NCBI GenBank assembly: GCA_018873225.1
Contig: JAEILZ010000004.1
Location: 4,464,001-4,528,000 of the forward strand
From: [Phialemoniopsis] sp. UDSM-2020
Lineage: Eukaryota > Ascomycota > Sordariomycetes > Thyridiales > Thyridiaceae
Reading direction: 5' to 3'
DNA length: 64,000 nt
Numbering within the stretch: the first letter of the stretch is position 1; the number at the start of each line of letters is the position of its first letter. Positions 46,229 to 57,397 of the stretch are shown here, piece after piece. The notes beneath the pieces are model-generated. The model was not told where the DNA came from. It did no database searches and saw only the letters and a program-made list of their open reading frames with translations. The position numbers and the translations under genes were made by a program.

Positions 46229-47913
46229 TTAGACGGCAGGAACGGCGTCCTTGTGCTCGGTCTGGTACTTGTCGTGGTCGCTGAGCTCGTTGCGCTCGGC
46301 CTTGACCGTGAGGTGGCGCTCGTTGCGCGTGCGCCAGGCCAGGGTGCCGACGAAGGGGGTGGCGCCGGGGCGGGTCGTGTCGAAGATCTCCTCGACCTCC
46401 TCGAGGGGCTTGTTGGCCGTCTCGGGGAAGAAGAAGAAGACGTGCCAGAACATGGCGAAGCAGAAGACGGCGAAGATGAGGTACGTCTTCCAGGTGATGT
46501 TCTTGAACGCCGGGGGCACGAAGTAGGCCAGGGCAAAGTTGAAGGCCCAGTTGGCCGAGGTGCAAAGGGCGACGGCCTTGCCGCGGACGCGCAGGGGGTA
46601 CAGCTCTGGGGGGTAGGTCCAGGAGACGGGACCCCAGGTCGGGGCGAACGAGGCCACGAACAGGTAGGTCGAGGCGATGACGGCCTTGGCAGGAGCACCG
46701 GTGATGGACATCGACTCAGAGTCCGAGGTGAACGAGGCCAGCGGCGGGCCACCGTAGGTGGCGAACAGACCGGCGTTGACGCAGAGCCACAGGCACATGA
46801 AGAAGGCGCCGATCAGGAGAGTCGGGCGACGACCCCAGCGGTCCATGAAGAGCAGGGCGGGGACGGTCATGACGACGTTGATGACGAACTGGATGCCAGA
46901 CGGCAGCAGGACGCCTTCGCTGGGGTTGTCGCCGTCGGTTTTAGCGAGTCCGGCCATGGTGAAGACGTAGGTGATGTAGTACATCATGACGTTCATGCCG
47001 GTCAGCTGGGACCAGATCTGGCAGAAGACACCGACCTGGACACGGTTGAGCATCTTGGGCTTGAAGAGCTCCAGGTAGCTGACGTCGGCGTTCTGGCGCT
47101 CAAACTCGACGACCTCGCGGATCTCGGACATCTCGCGAGCGACGAAGGGCGAGTTGGGGTCGCCCTTGCCGTGCACGAGGGACAGAACACGGTGTGCGTC
47201 CTCCCAACGGTCCTTCTTGGCGAGCCAACGGGGCGACTCGGGCAGGAAGATGAGACCAACGCCGAGCAGGATGGCGGGCAGGGCCTGCAGTCCCCAGGGG
47301 ACTCGGAAGGAGGCGACGCCGTCAATGTAGGAGCACCCGTAGCAGATGAAGAACATGATCAGGATACCCCAGGTGATGGCCCACTGCTGGAAGCCGATGA
47401 GACGGCCACGCTTGGAGGGCGGCGAGAGCTCGGAGATGTAGACGGGGACCTGGGCAGAGCAAATACCGACGGAGAAGCCGTTGATGATACGGCCGACGAT
47501 GAGCATGGGGATGTTCTGCGAGGCGCAGGTGATGATGGAGCCGATGACCCAGATGACGGAACCGATCTGGATCGAGGTCTTACGGCCAAAGATGTCGGAG
47601 AGGAAACCAGAGACGAGGGCACCGAGCCACGAACCACCGGGCATGGCGGCGACGATACCGGCCTGCACATCGGTCTTGGGACCCTTGCACTGGCCGAGCT
47701 CGGTCAAGGCCTGCTCGTTAAAGTAACATTTGTAGGGCTGCTGATCAATGATGGCGCTCATAGACGAGATATCAAAGCCGAAGAGTCCACCTCCTGTATG
47801 AAGTGGTCAGTTAAATGCGAGTCGACGGAGCGAGGTCATATCGTGTTGGTGGTGAGAAACTTACCGATGACGGAGATGGCGGCGATCAAGTAGATGTTGC
47901 CGAATTCCTTCAT
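46229..47913 (-). CDS. HXT-type sugar transporter (MFS)
   Basis: Two exons (47865-47913, 46229-47793) and a 71-bp intron give 537 residues. Exon 1 encodes MKEFGNIYLIAAISVI, and exon 2 continues GGGLFGFDISSMSAIID, the first transmembrane helix of this sugar porter subfamily. Twelve membrane segments are expected. Motifs seen are SDIFGRKTSIQIG (loop 2-3), PVYISELSPPSKRGRLIG, LPESPRWLAKKDRWEDA, FMDRWGRRPTLL, PPELYPLRVRGKA and the C-terminal PETANKPLEEVEEIFD. It imports a hexose with the membrane gradient at the plasma membrane. The close start match with fungal hexose transporters (MstA/HXT types) is good, but affinity and exact substrate cannot be read from sequence. Strong codon bias suggests high expression and explains a full-length antisense open frame. 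Confidence 0.95.
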
Positions 47914-50900
47914 TTTGTCTCACAGCGGTTGTTTATAGTCTACTGCTGGACTGATGAGAAAAGGGTATTGGTTTGGGTTTTATTCCACGTCTGCGAGGTC
48001 AAGGACAGACGGATTGGTTGATGGGTTGGCGAGTCAAGCAGGAAAGCGGGAGCAGGTTCACGAGAAGGGAGGGACGGGGGACAGGCGCAGATCTTATATC
48101 CACGCACAAAGGCCACACCACACATCGTTGCTGTTTTGCAGGGTGTGGGCATTGAGTGTAACCAGAGCTAGGATATCTTGGGAAGCTGGGTGTGTGTCTG
48201 TCCCCCTCGGTCCTCAGCCCGTGTTGGTCAGGCCAGCCAAGAGACTGGAGACTGGAGACGTGTGTACGTACAAAGGACCGAAGGGAATAAGCTCATGGTG
48301 CACAGTCCACAGCTAGCTCCAGTTGGGGTCGGGACAGACAGCAGGTCAAAGGCACGATTGGGCGGGGAGGGACCCAGGTTAGGGTGTGACGATCACCAGT
48401 CCATGTTACCTCTGGACCCCTGGGCGCCCGAATGAAGGATGGGTCCAGGAGGAACATGGAGGCCCTGTCACCGTGCGTGCGTGCCCGCTTTCGCCCATCT
48501 GGAGAACGTGCGGGTTACGGAGTCGGCGAAAGATCTCAAAAAAGAGGATCGAGTTTTGACTCGGCCGTCCATGTCGCGCGAGACAATGGACGGACGTTGA
48601 GGCGAACCTCTGGCGCCGCAGAGCCCAGTTACATCATTATTCCCTCTCTGGGCATGGCATAGAATCACTAGCGGGGAAAAAGGCGAGGAAAGCCAGTTCA
48701 AAATAGGTCTCAGGTAGAGCCAGAGTGGAGAAAGGCGCTGAAGGTTTTGACTTGGTAAAGCCGGCGCCAGCTTCTTTAGAGTGAAGTGATGGAGTGTCTA
48801 CGGCAGACCCGTCACTGTAAGAGATGGCTGGGATACCCATTGTCAACCTTACTTACGTAGCAGGTCTCTTGACTACTCGAGTTTTTCTTGACTGCGACAT
48901 GCTCTGGCAGCACGTCTGGCTCCTGCGTACGCCAAGGCAGCCAAGGTTTTGGAGCCTGCATGTCGGCAAACCCCACAATCGGTAGCAGGGGTGGTTTGGC
49001 ATTGACTGGATTGGGATTGGGCACTGTGTACGGTATTGCGAATAAAGTTGGCTTGATGGGGAGTGGCTTGAGCATTGGCATGGGATCATGAGGTGCAGCA
49101 GTCCAAAAAGTACGATGGGCAATAGTGGGTGGGTGGAACGCTAGAAGACTGGCTGGAAGCCTGGGCAGACGACATTCGAGGTTTAGACTCGGAGTCAATA
49201 TGAGCTTCCATGCACCGACAGACACGGTACTTGCAGCTTTTTGCGCCGGCTCCAGACAAGAACCAGGGCATATCCATGCACTAGGTAAGTAGTTCGTGAT
49301 GGTCGACTGATTTGGCTCGAGTTCTTTACGGCAAGAAATATCTCGTGTCGCATGGCATGAGGCATGGCGAGAGAGGTTCGAGAGCAAGCAACGGCGGCGG
49401 TCGGTTTCGGTGGAGACGTGTCGTGAAAACTGAATGTGACAAACCTTGGCAGTCCCCGTGGAGAGCGAAACAAGAGATGGATGGAGACGCTGGAGCCCCC
49501 AGAAACCCCAAAAAGGGAGCCCATCTCCACAAAGGCGCCGAGCCAATCAGCCACGCGGTCACTAGAAGACTTCGAGAAAGTATGATGCTGATCTCCCTCA
49601 AAAGACCTTTGACGGCGCAATGCGCAGGCTCTCGTTTCATCTGGGTATGTACACATAAGTACGTTATGCAGGTTTTTGTTAAAAGGTCTGTGGCGACGCA
49701 GTGATGACGAGAGAGTCTGAGAAGCCTGGGAAGCCTTGGAAACTGGGATGCCGCGATCCCGGCCGACTTCGTCAACATCAACAGGAAGGAAAGGAAAGTA
49801 CCTAGAGAATCAGAACATGCCTACAGCATCAGCGAATTGATCAGCTGAGACGTCTCGAGCCCTTCGAGTCGAGACTTGTAAGCCGGGGCTCGTCCGCACA
49901 TGCCACCCGTTCTGTTATTGTGGGATTGTGGTGAGAGGAGCGAGATTTGGGACTTGGTCAATGTTACCCTGGGGTTGCATGCCGCCCAGCATGCCAGACC
50001 AGTAGGCCTGCTCCCCCCTCCACACCGGCATCTCCACCTCGTTCGTGATTTTACCTTTGGGCTCAATAATATCCTGACTACCTATTTCTGTCACCTCGCC
50101 CGGGCCAGGAGCCGTTGGTTGACCCGCCTCCGAACCCAGTAAAGAAAGGCCCGACCTGGCGGATGAGTCGTGGACTTCGCGGGTCCACTTTCAATCGAGG
50201 AGACGCCGTTTTCGATGGGGTGTAAGTGGCTGAATCAGTGCGACGCACAGAACCTGATTGATGTCAGACAAGACAGGCGGCTTCCACGTTGTCCGTCATG
50301 TCAGAAGGAATGATGGAATGGGGAATCTGGAGAAAGCCATGCGGCGCGGCGCCCGGCCTCGCGACCGATCATTTTTCTCACCAGCGAACGCTTCGCTCGA
50401 GATTTAAGCGAGGATCGACATAACCGTTCTTTTGGAAGGATTCACCTTGCTCGATTGCTCGCCTGGCATTGGCAGAACCGAGGACCCGGCGGCCCAACTG
50501 CTTATTCTGTCCAGGGGAGGATGACCATGAAATCGATGACTGCAACGCAAGCAGCTTCTGACCTGCTTGTTTGGATCGAGGATCCTTGGATCCCCATGTC
50601 CCAAGCCATGCCGCCCTGCCCGCATGGACAAAGAGCTTGCACATCCTACTTTACCTCCCAGATTGATTACTCTAAATTAAACAAGGTCGACATCTCATTT
50701 CTCGATGCGTTCTTTTAAGAAAGTGTCCCCATCACAACAAGTCGATCCAACACCCCGGCTCTTGTCGCTGCGCCGTCCGGCACATCAGTGACAAATATGC
50801 CCCAATCTAGGTGGCCGAAAGCAGCCAACCTTGGCATCGTCAGACGGGCTTGTTTACCCCCTGTTTCGCTTCTGTACAGCGCCGGCAGTGCCCTGAACAG

Positions 50901-53421
50901 CCGCCTGTGGCTTGCAGGATTTAGCGGGCAGATGCCGCTAGGGAATTAAAGCCCAGAACACCTCAATTAAAAAAAAAACTGCCCGTTGCTAAGACTTTTA
51001 CTAAGGCCAAAAGAAGCCTAAAGCCCGAGATCACAGTGACGTCAAGGCGCCACCTACCTCAGCGGCCCCCACCAGTCACGCCCGCCCAGTGACTTTTGCA
51101 ACGGACCGAATACAAACAAACAGAGGCCGAATCGAGTCGGCGGTGGGAAAAGGGAAGGCGACTTTTTCTCAAAGGGATCGGACGGGGAAGAACAAGAACA
51201 CGACCTGCTGCGGGTTTCGGCCGACACTGCTCTGTGCTGGTGCTGTGCTGACAAGTTTGGCAAGCTCTGAAGAGTAGACCAGATCCCGAACTGTGCCACT
51301 TGTTTTGCTCCTTGGCCAAGACTGGCAGGTCTGGATTTATTTTCATCCATTGCTCATAAGTCCGATGGCATGGAACCCATGATACACTTGGTACGTACGG
51401 GCAGGAGACCCATGTCAACAGCATCTCCCCTTCGATACCCGGCAACGTGGTGGTCCAACGTCTTAGTCGCCCGCTAGTACCCGGGTTTGTGACCACAGCG
51501 CTTTGAGCTTTTTGTAGGTACGAACTATTTCGTGAACACGAGAAGGAAAGGTGATTCGTGCACCGTATTGATCGCGCACTCTCGTCAAGTCCGCGGGGAT
51601 GCATGGCTGACATTCCCTATGGAGGTCCTTCTCTGTAAAAACTCTGATGATCCTGGCCTCTCCCCATCCGCCCATCCATTGCAACCCCTGCCCCCGTCAC
51701 CTGACAGGTTGGACTTGCATCACGTTACACGTCCTTTCCGACTGCAACCATCAGGGATCCTTGCTTACTGACAACGGATGGCGAGCAAATCATGATCAGA
51801 ACTTCTGAAACTAGTGTCCGGGGGATGGTGGTGCACATCAATGCGGGATGATCTGTCGTGCAGTTCCCGTCCGTCAATCACTTTGATATTCACTCTTCAC
51901 TTCTGCCTGCACATTCTCATCGTCGCGAACAGTAGAACTCAAGAGCGTCCCGAAGCGCTGTGGTCGTCGGCGCTGGCCAGTCCAATTATGCCACTGGAAG
52001 AGAATTGTCGACGTGGTCGATTCGCAGGCCACTCGTGCCTTTGGTTATGAGAGCGCCGGAAAAGCTCTAATGCACATGCTCACGTTACTTGCCCGTGATT
52101 CCTGACGTGAGCCGGGAATAATGTCAAAGGCCTACATGATCTGATTTACAAGACTGTCTCTACGCAATAGTCAAAGCTTGTTGAGCCGCATGCCTACCGT
52201 TCTCACGCCGTACAGGGGCAAGAAGCACAGTGGTGCGTCCGCATCGTGTACGAACTCCATCCTGTCCGTCGCCCCGGGTATCTCTTGGCTTCCCAAGTCC
52301 AGGGACTTGTCTCCTGAGGATCTCGCGGGGTTGCAGTCAGCGTGCGAGTGCGTGCCTTGCGTTGCCCACCCGCACCAATCCCTTCAGAGCAATGATGTAC
52401 ATACACCGAAGCACGTTCTGGTGCAATGCTTCATCGGGTGATCGTCGTTTCAGGCATTGGGTGACCCGGCGTGCGTGCGGGCCCCTTGACGAACTGTCGG
52501 GCCGTCTCCGGTGTATCGCTCCACAGTCATTGACAGTCCACTCTGGTGTCTGAGGCCTCTTCCATGTTCGCTGTTAGCCAGTGGCCGGAGATGAGAGGCG
52601 ACTAGCCTGGCGACTGCTTCGTTTCTGTCGATCGCGGAATCTACCATTGTAGGCTCACTCACACCTCGTAATGCAAGATCGCAAGGTCCGAAGATCAGGG
52701 GATCGGTGATCGGACAATCTTCCGGGTACGCCCCTGATCTTACTCCGGCCAGACCTCATGGTGCTGGACTATGGTCCAATGTCAGTGTACAGAGGCACCA
52801 ACATATGCCGTGACAGGGTATCTTCGTATTTTTCGGCCACTGCATGCCAAGACGTTCAAAGGGTCACCCGGTGCCTCGCCTTGCCATCCTCAGCCCAAGG
52901 AGCGCGCGGCTCTCTCAGGTCGAGAAGCGCGCCGCATGGGTTGAGCATACTGCCTCGCAGTGTCGTAGCCAGGAACTACCCCATATGCCAAGACCAGGAC
53001 GTCTGCCACCTTCAGCTCCATATCTGGAAACGGGCAGTTGTGGTCGTTGGTGGGCATGTTTGAGCAGGCAGTTGTCCAGAACATGCGCTCTCCAAGTGGA
53101 CTGTCGATGGTCAGCCGAAGGCCCGCCAATCTTAGAAACGAAGAGGGCCTACTGCATACCTCGTCAGTTCCAGAATGAATACCTTGGAATGAATTAGTGC
53201 ATGCAAGCAGATCTCATGGTCGTTACGTGAGACCGGCCAGGGTGATGGATTTGCCCTGCTGTCTGAGTTGCCGATAAGATAAGACTTCTGCGACCACTTT
53301 AATGGCAAGTCACATGCTTTCCTGACCTGGGACCTGCCTGTGCGCGTCTCGTCGCTTCCCACTAAACGCGTGCCCTGTCAACGCTTGTGAGGCTTCATCT
53401 CGACCAAATATCCAGCAGCAT
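47914..53421. other. 5.5-kb stretch without recognisable genes
   Basis: Between divergent transporter and polynucleotide kinase genes. The transporter promoter is at the left end. The longest frame (48812-49546 minus, 244 codons) is Pro- and Cys-rich with no domain, and overlaps equally open frames. Others at 51059-51613 and 49326-49781 behave the same. No transposon ends, tRNA or repeats were noted. Confidence 0.4.
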
Positions 53422-55168
53422 ATGCTCAAAATAACCTTCCAAAGGCTCGCGACCAGACCCTGTCTGACGAAAGCCATTGCAAGTGGGCTGCGCCCGTACC
53501 TCAGATATGAAATGAGAAATATGGCGTCAATTCCCGGTGGCCAGAAGCGACAGGCCTCGGAGGAGAGAGACCCCTCCATTTCCCCTCCGCCGCTGAAGCG
53601 CAAGCTCCAGAGCACCATCTCAAGTCAGTACAGTGTCTCATTCTACTTTCTTCCCTTGTCCTATCCATTCCCCCTGGTTCCAGTGTGCTGACAGACAAAC
53701 AGAGAACGCTGTAGCCAGCTTCTTCACTCCTGCCTCCCAGAAACCCAAGGACCGAACGGCCTGGACAGAGCGAGCTCCCGACACTGATACCCCAGCGACT
53801 CTGCTCGTCGCAAAGTACGAACCTGCCGATGGCGATGACAAGAGCGAGGTATTGTCCAAGAGAAGGAAGATTGCCGCTTTCGATCTCGACTCTACGCTGA
53901 TTACGAGCGCTTCTGGCAAGAAGCATGCCGATGATCCTGGCGACTGGAAGTGGTGGGACAACAGTGTGCCCGAGAGGCTCAGGAAACTATACAATGAGGA
54001 AGGCTTCCGTTTCATCATCTTTACGAATCAAGGCGGGTTGACTCTGCACGCGGATCCCAAGGCGAAAGGACCAAAGAACGCACACAAGAACCGAGTGGGC
54101 AACTTCAAACAAAAGTGTAGCGCGGTCCTCGCGCGACTTGACCTCCCTGTAACCCTCTATGCCGCAACGGCCAAAGATGTGTTCCGGAAACCTCGATCGG
54201 GCATGTGGAAAGAAATGCTGGACGATTACGACCTCTCCTCGGAGGACATTGATCTTGAGCACAGCATCTTCGTCGGCGATGCTGGTGGCCGAACGGCACT
54301 GCTGAAAGGCGGCTCTGCGGTTCCCAAAGATTTCAGTTGTTCGGATCGAAACTTTGCGCACAATGTGGGGATCAAATATCAGACCCCAGAGGAATACTTC
54401 CTTGGGGAGAAACCTAGAGACTTCACGCGAGAGTTTGACCTGGTCCACCACCCATTCCCGGAGGATGGATCTTACTCAACCGGAAGCAGCCTGTTTGAGA
54501 AGGTCAACAACAAAGACGTTGTCTTGTTCTGTGGGCCACCAGGGGCTGGGAAGAGCACTTTCTACTGGAAGCACTTGAAGCCTCTTGGCTACGAGAGAGT
54601 CAATCAAGACATCTTGAAGAGGTATGCACCCTCCCTCTCGAGCTACCGTCCCTATCACAACACGCTGACCATCCTCACAGCAAAGACAAGTGCTTCAAGG
54701 CAGCCAATGAGTACCTGCGGGCAGGTAGATCAGTGGCAGTCGGTACGGATCTTCAAGAAGGCTCTAGACACGACGAGTAGCCACTAACTTTTGCTGCAGA
54801 CAACACCAATGCCGACCCTGATACCCGTGGACAATGGATAGATCTGGCCAAGCGTAATGGTGTCCCCATTCGGTGCGTCTGGTTCAAGACGCCACTGTCG
54901 CTTTGTGAACACAATGACGTGGTTCGAGCTCTAAATTCATCGGTGCGTGCAACGCAGACGTGCCTCAAAGTTCTCGGCTAGCAGTGCTGACACTTCCCAG
55001 ATGAATCCAGAGACCAGAACGTCATTGCCGCAGCTCGCCTTCCGAGGGTTTGCCTCGCGTTTCAAGGAGCCAAAGCAGAAGGAAGGCTTCCAGGATGTGG
55101 TTGAACTCGAGTTCAAGTTCCGGGGCACGCCGGAGGAGTACAAAATTTGGGCTCGTTACTGGCTCTGA
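53422..55168 (+). CDS. pnk1: polynucleotide kinase 3'-phosphatase
   Basis: Five exons (53422-53623, 53703-54621, 54681-54742, 54800-54942, 55001-55168) with introns of 57-79 bp give 497 residues. The phosphatase half carries KIAAFDLDSTLI (Asp128 nucleophile, Asp130), KWWDNSVPERLRKLY, FRFIIFTNQGG, and the SIFVGDAGGRT loop. The kinase half carries VVLFCGPPGAGKST (Walker A, residues 345-353), then GYERVNQDILK and a lid with VWFKTPLSLCEHND. There is no FHA domain, as in fungal Pnk1. The enzyme restores 5'-phosphate and 3'-hydroxyl ends at DNA breaks. The first ATG adds 33 residues rich in Arg, Leu and hydroxyl residues (MLKITFQRLATRPCLTKAIA) that look like a mitochondrial presequence; a second ATG at 53521 would give a 464-residue nuclear form. 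Confidence 0.92.
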
Positions 55169-55364
55169 GTTCGAACTACGCGTTGCCTTCGCCCAGGCAG
55201 TGTGTACTGCAGCTTCATTAGCAACCATGAGCCGCAGCACAATCTCGGCTGTTGCTCGAAGTCTAATGATTGCTCGTGCATGCAATGCACGTCTCCTAGA
55301 TATTGGCTCTGTAGATACAAAATCAGAGAGCTCCAAACATGTTTACCAGGGGAACAGTTTCGAA

Positions 55365-55725
55365 TTAGCCGCCGCAGTACAACTTGGTTGGCACCTTGAA
55401 GTTACAAGGAGTGTTGCAGTCGAAGGACCGTCCAACCTGCGCGTAGTCGAATGCCGTGAGACTGTTCCCACAGGTGCAGATGGAATTCCTATTGCCGTAG
55501 GTCCCCAGTGAAAGATACCGCGCTCGTCCGTCGGGCAACTCCGAGCAAAAGTCGGCACACTCTTCGACGGAAGTCGTCACGACCTTCTGCCCAACCGGAG
55601 GATTCAGTCCAACGTCGCCGCCAGATGCCGCCACGTAGCAGCCCAAGTACCCGTACGAAAATGTGAACCCAGATACCGTGCCGTTGATGGTGACCACCGA
55701 GCTATTGCCGGAATGGCCGGCCGGA
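55365..55725 (-). pseudogene. WSC-domain protein fragment
   Basis: An open frame of about 120 codons encodes one nearly complete WSC carbohydrate-binding domain: GYLGCYVAASGGDVGL, SVEECADFCSELPDG, YLSLGTYGNRNSICTCGNSL, SFDCNTPC, ending LYCGG. The frame has no ATG before the domain and stops immediately after CGG, where WSC proteins usually continue. A CCAG acceptor-like site (around 55726) precedes it, so it could be the last exon of a secreted protein, but no convincing upstream exon is found. Absent start, abrupt end and neighbouring decayed frames favour a broken gene. Confidence 0.5.
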
Positions 55726-57002
55726 CCTGGAGGGCTTGGGGGACCGGCTTAACCAGCTTTGCCCCTCCAGCCTCGCTGGACGTCCAGACCGTTGAAATCA
55801 TTCTGCCCGTCCTACCCCATCTTTACCGTCGCGACCGTCCGCTCCGGGTATATCAGACTGATCCCTTGGGGACATATATACGGTGCCCATTGGCTACTCC
55901 ACACGCGTTTAATGTAATGTTGAGGATGGAGGCTAACTTGCAGAAAGAACTGTTGCACGAGAGACCCAAGGAAGTGTTAGTGGTCGAGAATTTTCCTGTT
56001 CCAAATAGTCACAGCGAAACACCTCCTATGCTTCTCGAACAACGAACAAGTCATGGGTTACTGGTAACTAAATCGGGAACGACGCCAGCAAGAACATGTG
56101 TCAACAGGCGAGCAAATCCGATCAACCAAACATGCAACCGCATGGGCGGTACACGAGTGATGCCCTTTCTGGATCCTTCCTTGTATCCTTGCCTTGATGT
56201 TCGTTTTGGATATAGTTTGCTCTATAATTGCCGGACGCGAGGTGGACGGCATTCCTGAATTTCGAATGGACTGCGAGTTACTGCCATTGATGACTTCCAG
56301 CAAATCATATTCTGTTTCGATGTTCCAATGAGTCGTAAACAATACAATTCACCCCAGTACAGTCTACGAGAAGAGCCTTGGTTGGTGCAAGCGCGGTAGT
56401 GGTCGGGCCGGTCGTACAGACTCCAGTGACTGGGCAGTAATAGTTGTCCGACCAGAGTACCAAAGCTCCGACGATAGACCAAGGTACACTGGCTCGATGC
56501 GTCATATTGAGCAGAGGCGAGTTGTTTTGCTTAGTGTGCTTATAAACAGTCGCATTCTTAGCTTGCCTGGTCCAGACACTCGCAACGACCAGTCCGTATC
56601 TGATCTTGTTAGTCAGGTCCGAACCCATAGAACAAGCTCGATAGCAAGTCGCGTCGGCCAGCACAAAACGCGTTGTTACTGTAACAACAGAGGTATAACC
56701 TTCAAAACAGTATTGCGTGATCGAATGGGCCTTGCGACCAAGCGGACGCATTCGCGGTTATGTCCAGCAGAAATATCATCCTGATCGTAAACATGACGTC
56801 GAGAACAGATATGACAGCTAGGGTCCTGAGGGAAGTGCGTAGTGAGGCATTGTGTACAAGTAGGATTACCTTCTCCCTTCAAAATTGTTTCCTGCTCTCA
56901 TCTTGTCTATCACATCGGCTTTGATACTCTTTATGCTGCAGATCGTATCTTCCCTGCCCATCACTCCAGTTACGACACGCGCTCCAAGTCTCACCTTGAA
57001 AG
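55726..57002. other. no intact gene, possible gene debris
   Basis: A minus-strand frame at 56305-56751 has a Thr/Cys-rich stretch (YYCPVTGVCTTGPTTTA) with secreted-protein composition but no start or structure. Nothing else is supported. Confidence 0.35.
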
Positions 57003-57397
57003 ATGCCCGTCAAATCTTTGTTTACACTGGCGATGGGCGCCGGACTCATCTTCGCCCTAATCGCCGACGTTTTCAGGACTGCCTACCTATACTAGAGGTA
57101 CCGCTGTTGTTCTGCACTCATCTCCCATTACGGTAACACCCGGCGATACCATCATCCCCCCTTCTGCAAAGAAATCATACACGTCTTTTCTTGTATACTG
57201 AATAGTCTAGGGTACAACATCACCGAGTGGAACAACTCTGTCACTGCGACTGGCAGCACCAGACCCCGCCGTTGACCAATGCCCAGCTGCTCAAGACGTT
57301 GTATCATTGCTCCGACGCCAACGGTGCCATCACGGGAAACTCCTACTGTATCGCCGGCTGCATTGCCGTTGGCGGCGCAACTCCACCATCGGTGTAA
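57003..57397 (+). pseudogene. decayed small secreted protein gene
   Basis: ATG at 57003 opens a clear signal peptide of about 22 residues (MPVKSLFTLAMGAGLIFALI), but that frame stops at 57094. Protein-like sequence continues in the next frame (about 57077-57196, a VTPGDTIIPPSAKKSY stretch). It then resumes in other frames (NITEWNNSV, and PPLTNAQLLKTLYHCSD to NSYCIAGCIAVGG, ending at a stop at 57395-57397). No GT..AG intron of normal size joins the pieces, so at least two frame shifts are needed. I read it as a former Cys-containing secreted protein, now broken; family unknown. Confidence 0.5.

Noticed and set aside
46193..47893. 566-codon open frame antisense to the whole sugar transporter
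   Set aside because: It mirrors the transporter codon for codon; strong codon bias in the sense gene removes stops from this antisense frame. The product is acidic, low in hydrophobic residues and has no domain.
48812..49546. 244-codon minus-strand frame
   Set aside because: No domain, overlapping equally long frames on the other strand and in other phases, no splice or promoter support; kept only as part of the gene-poor description.
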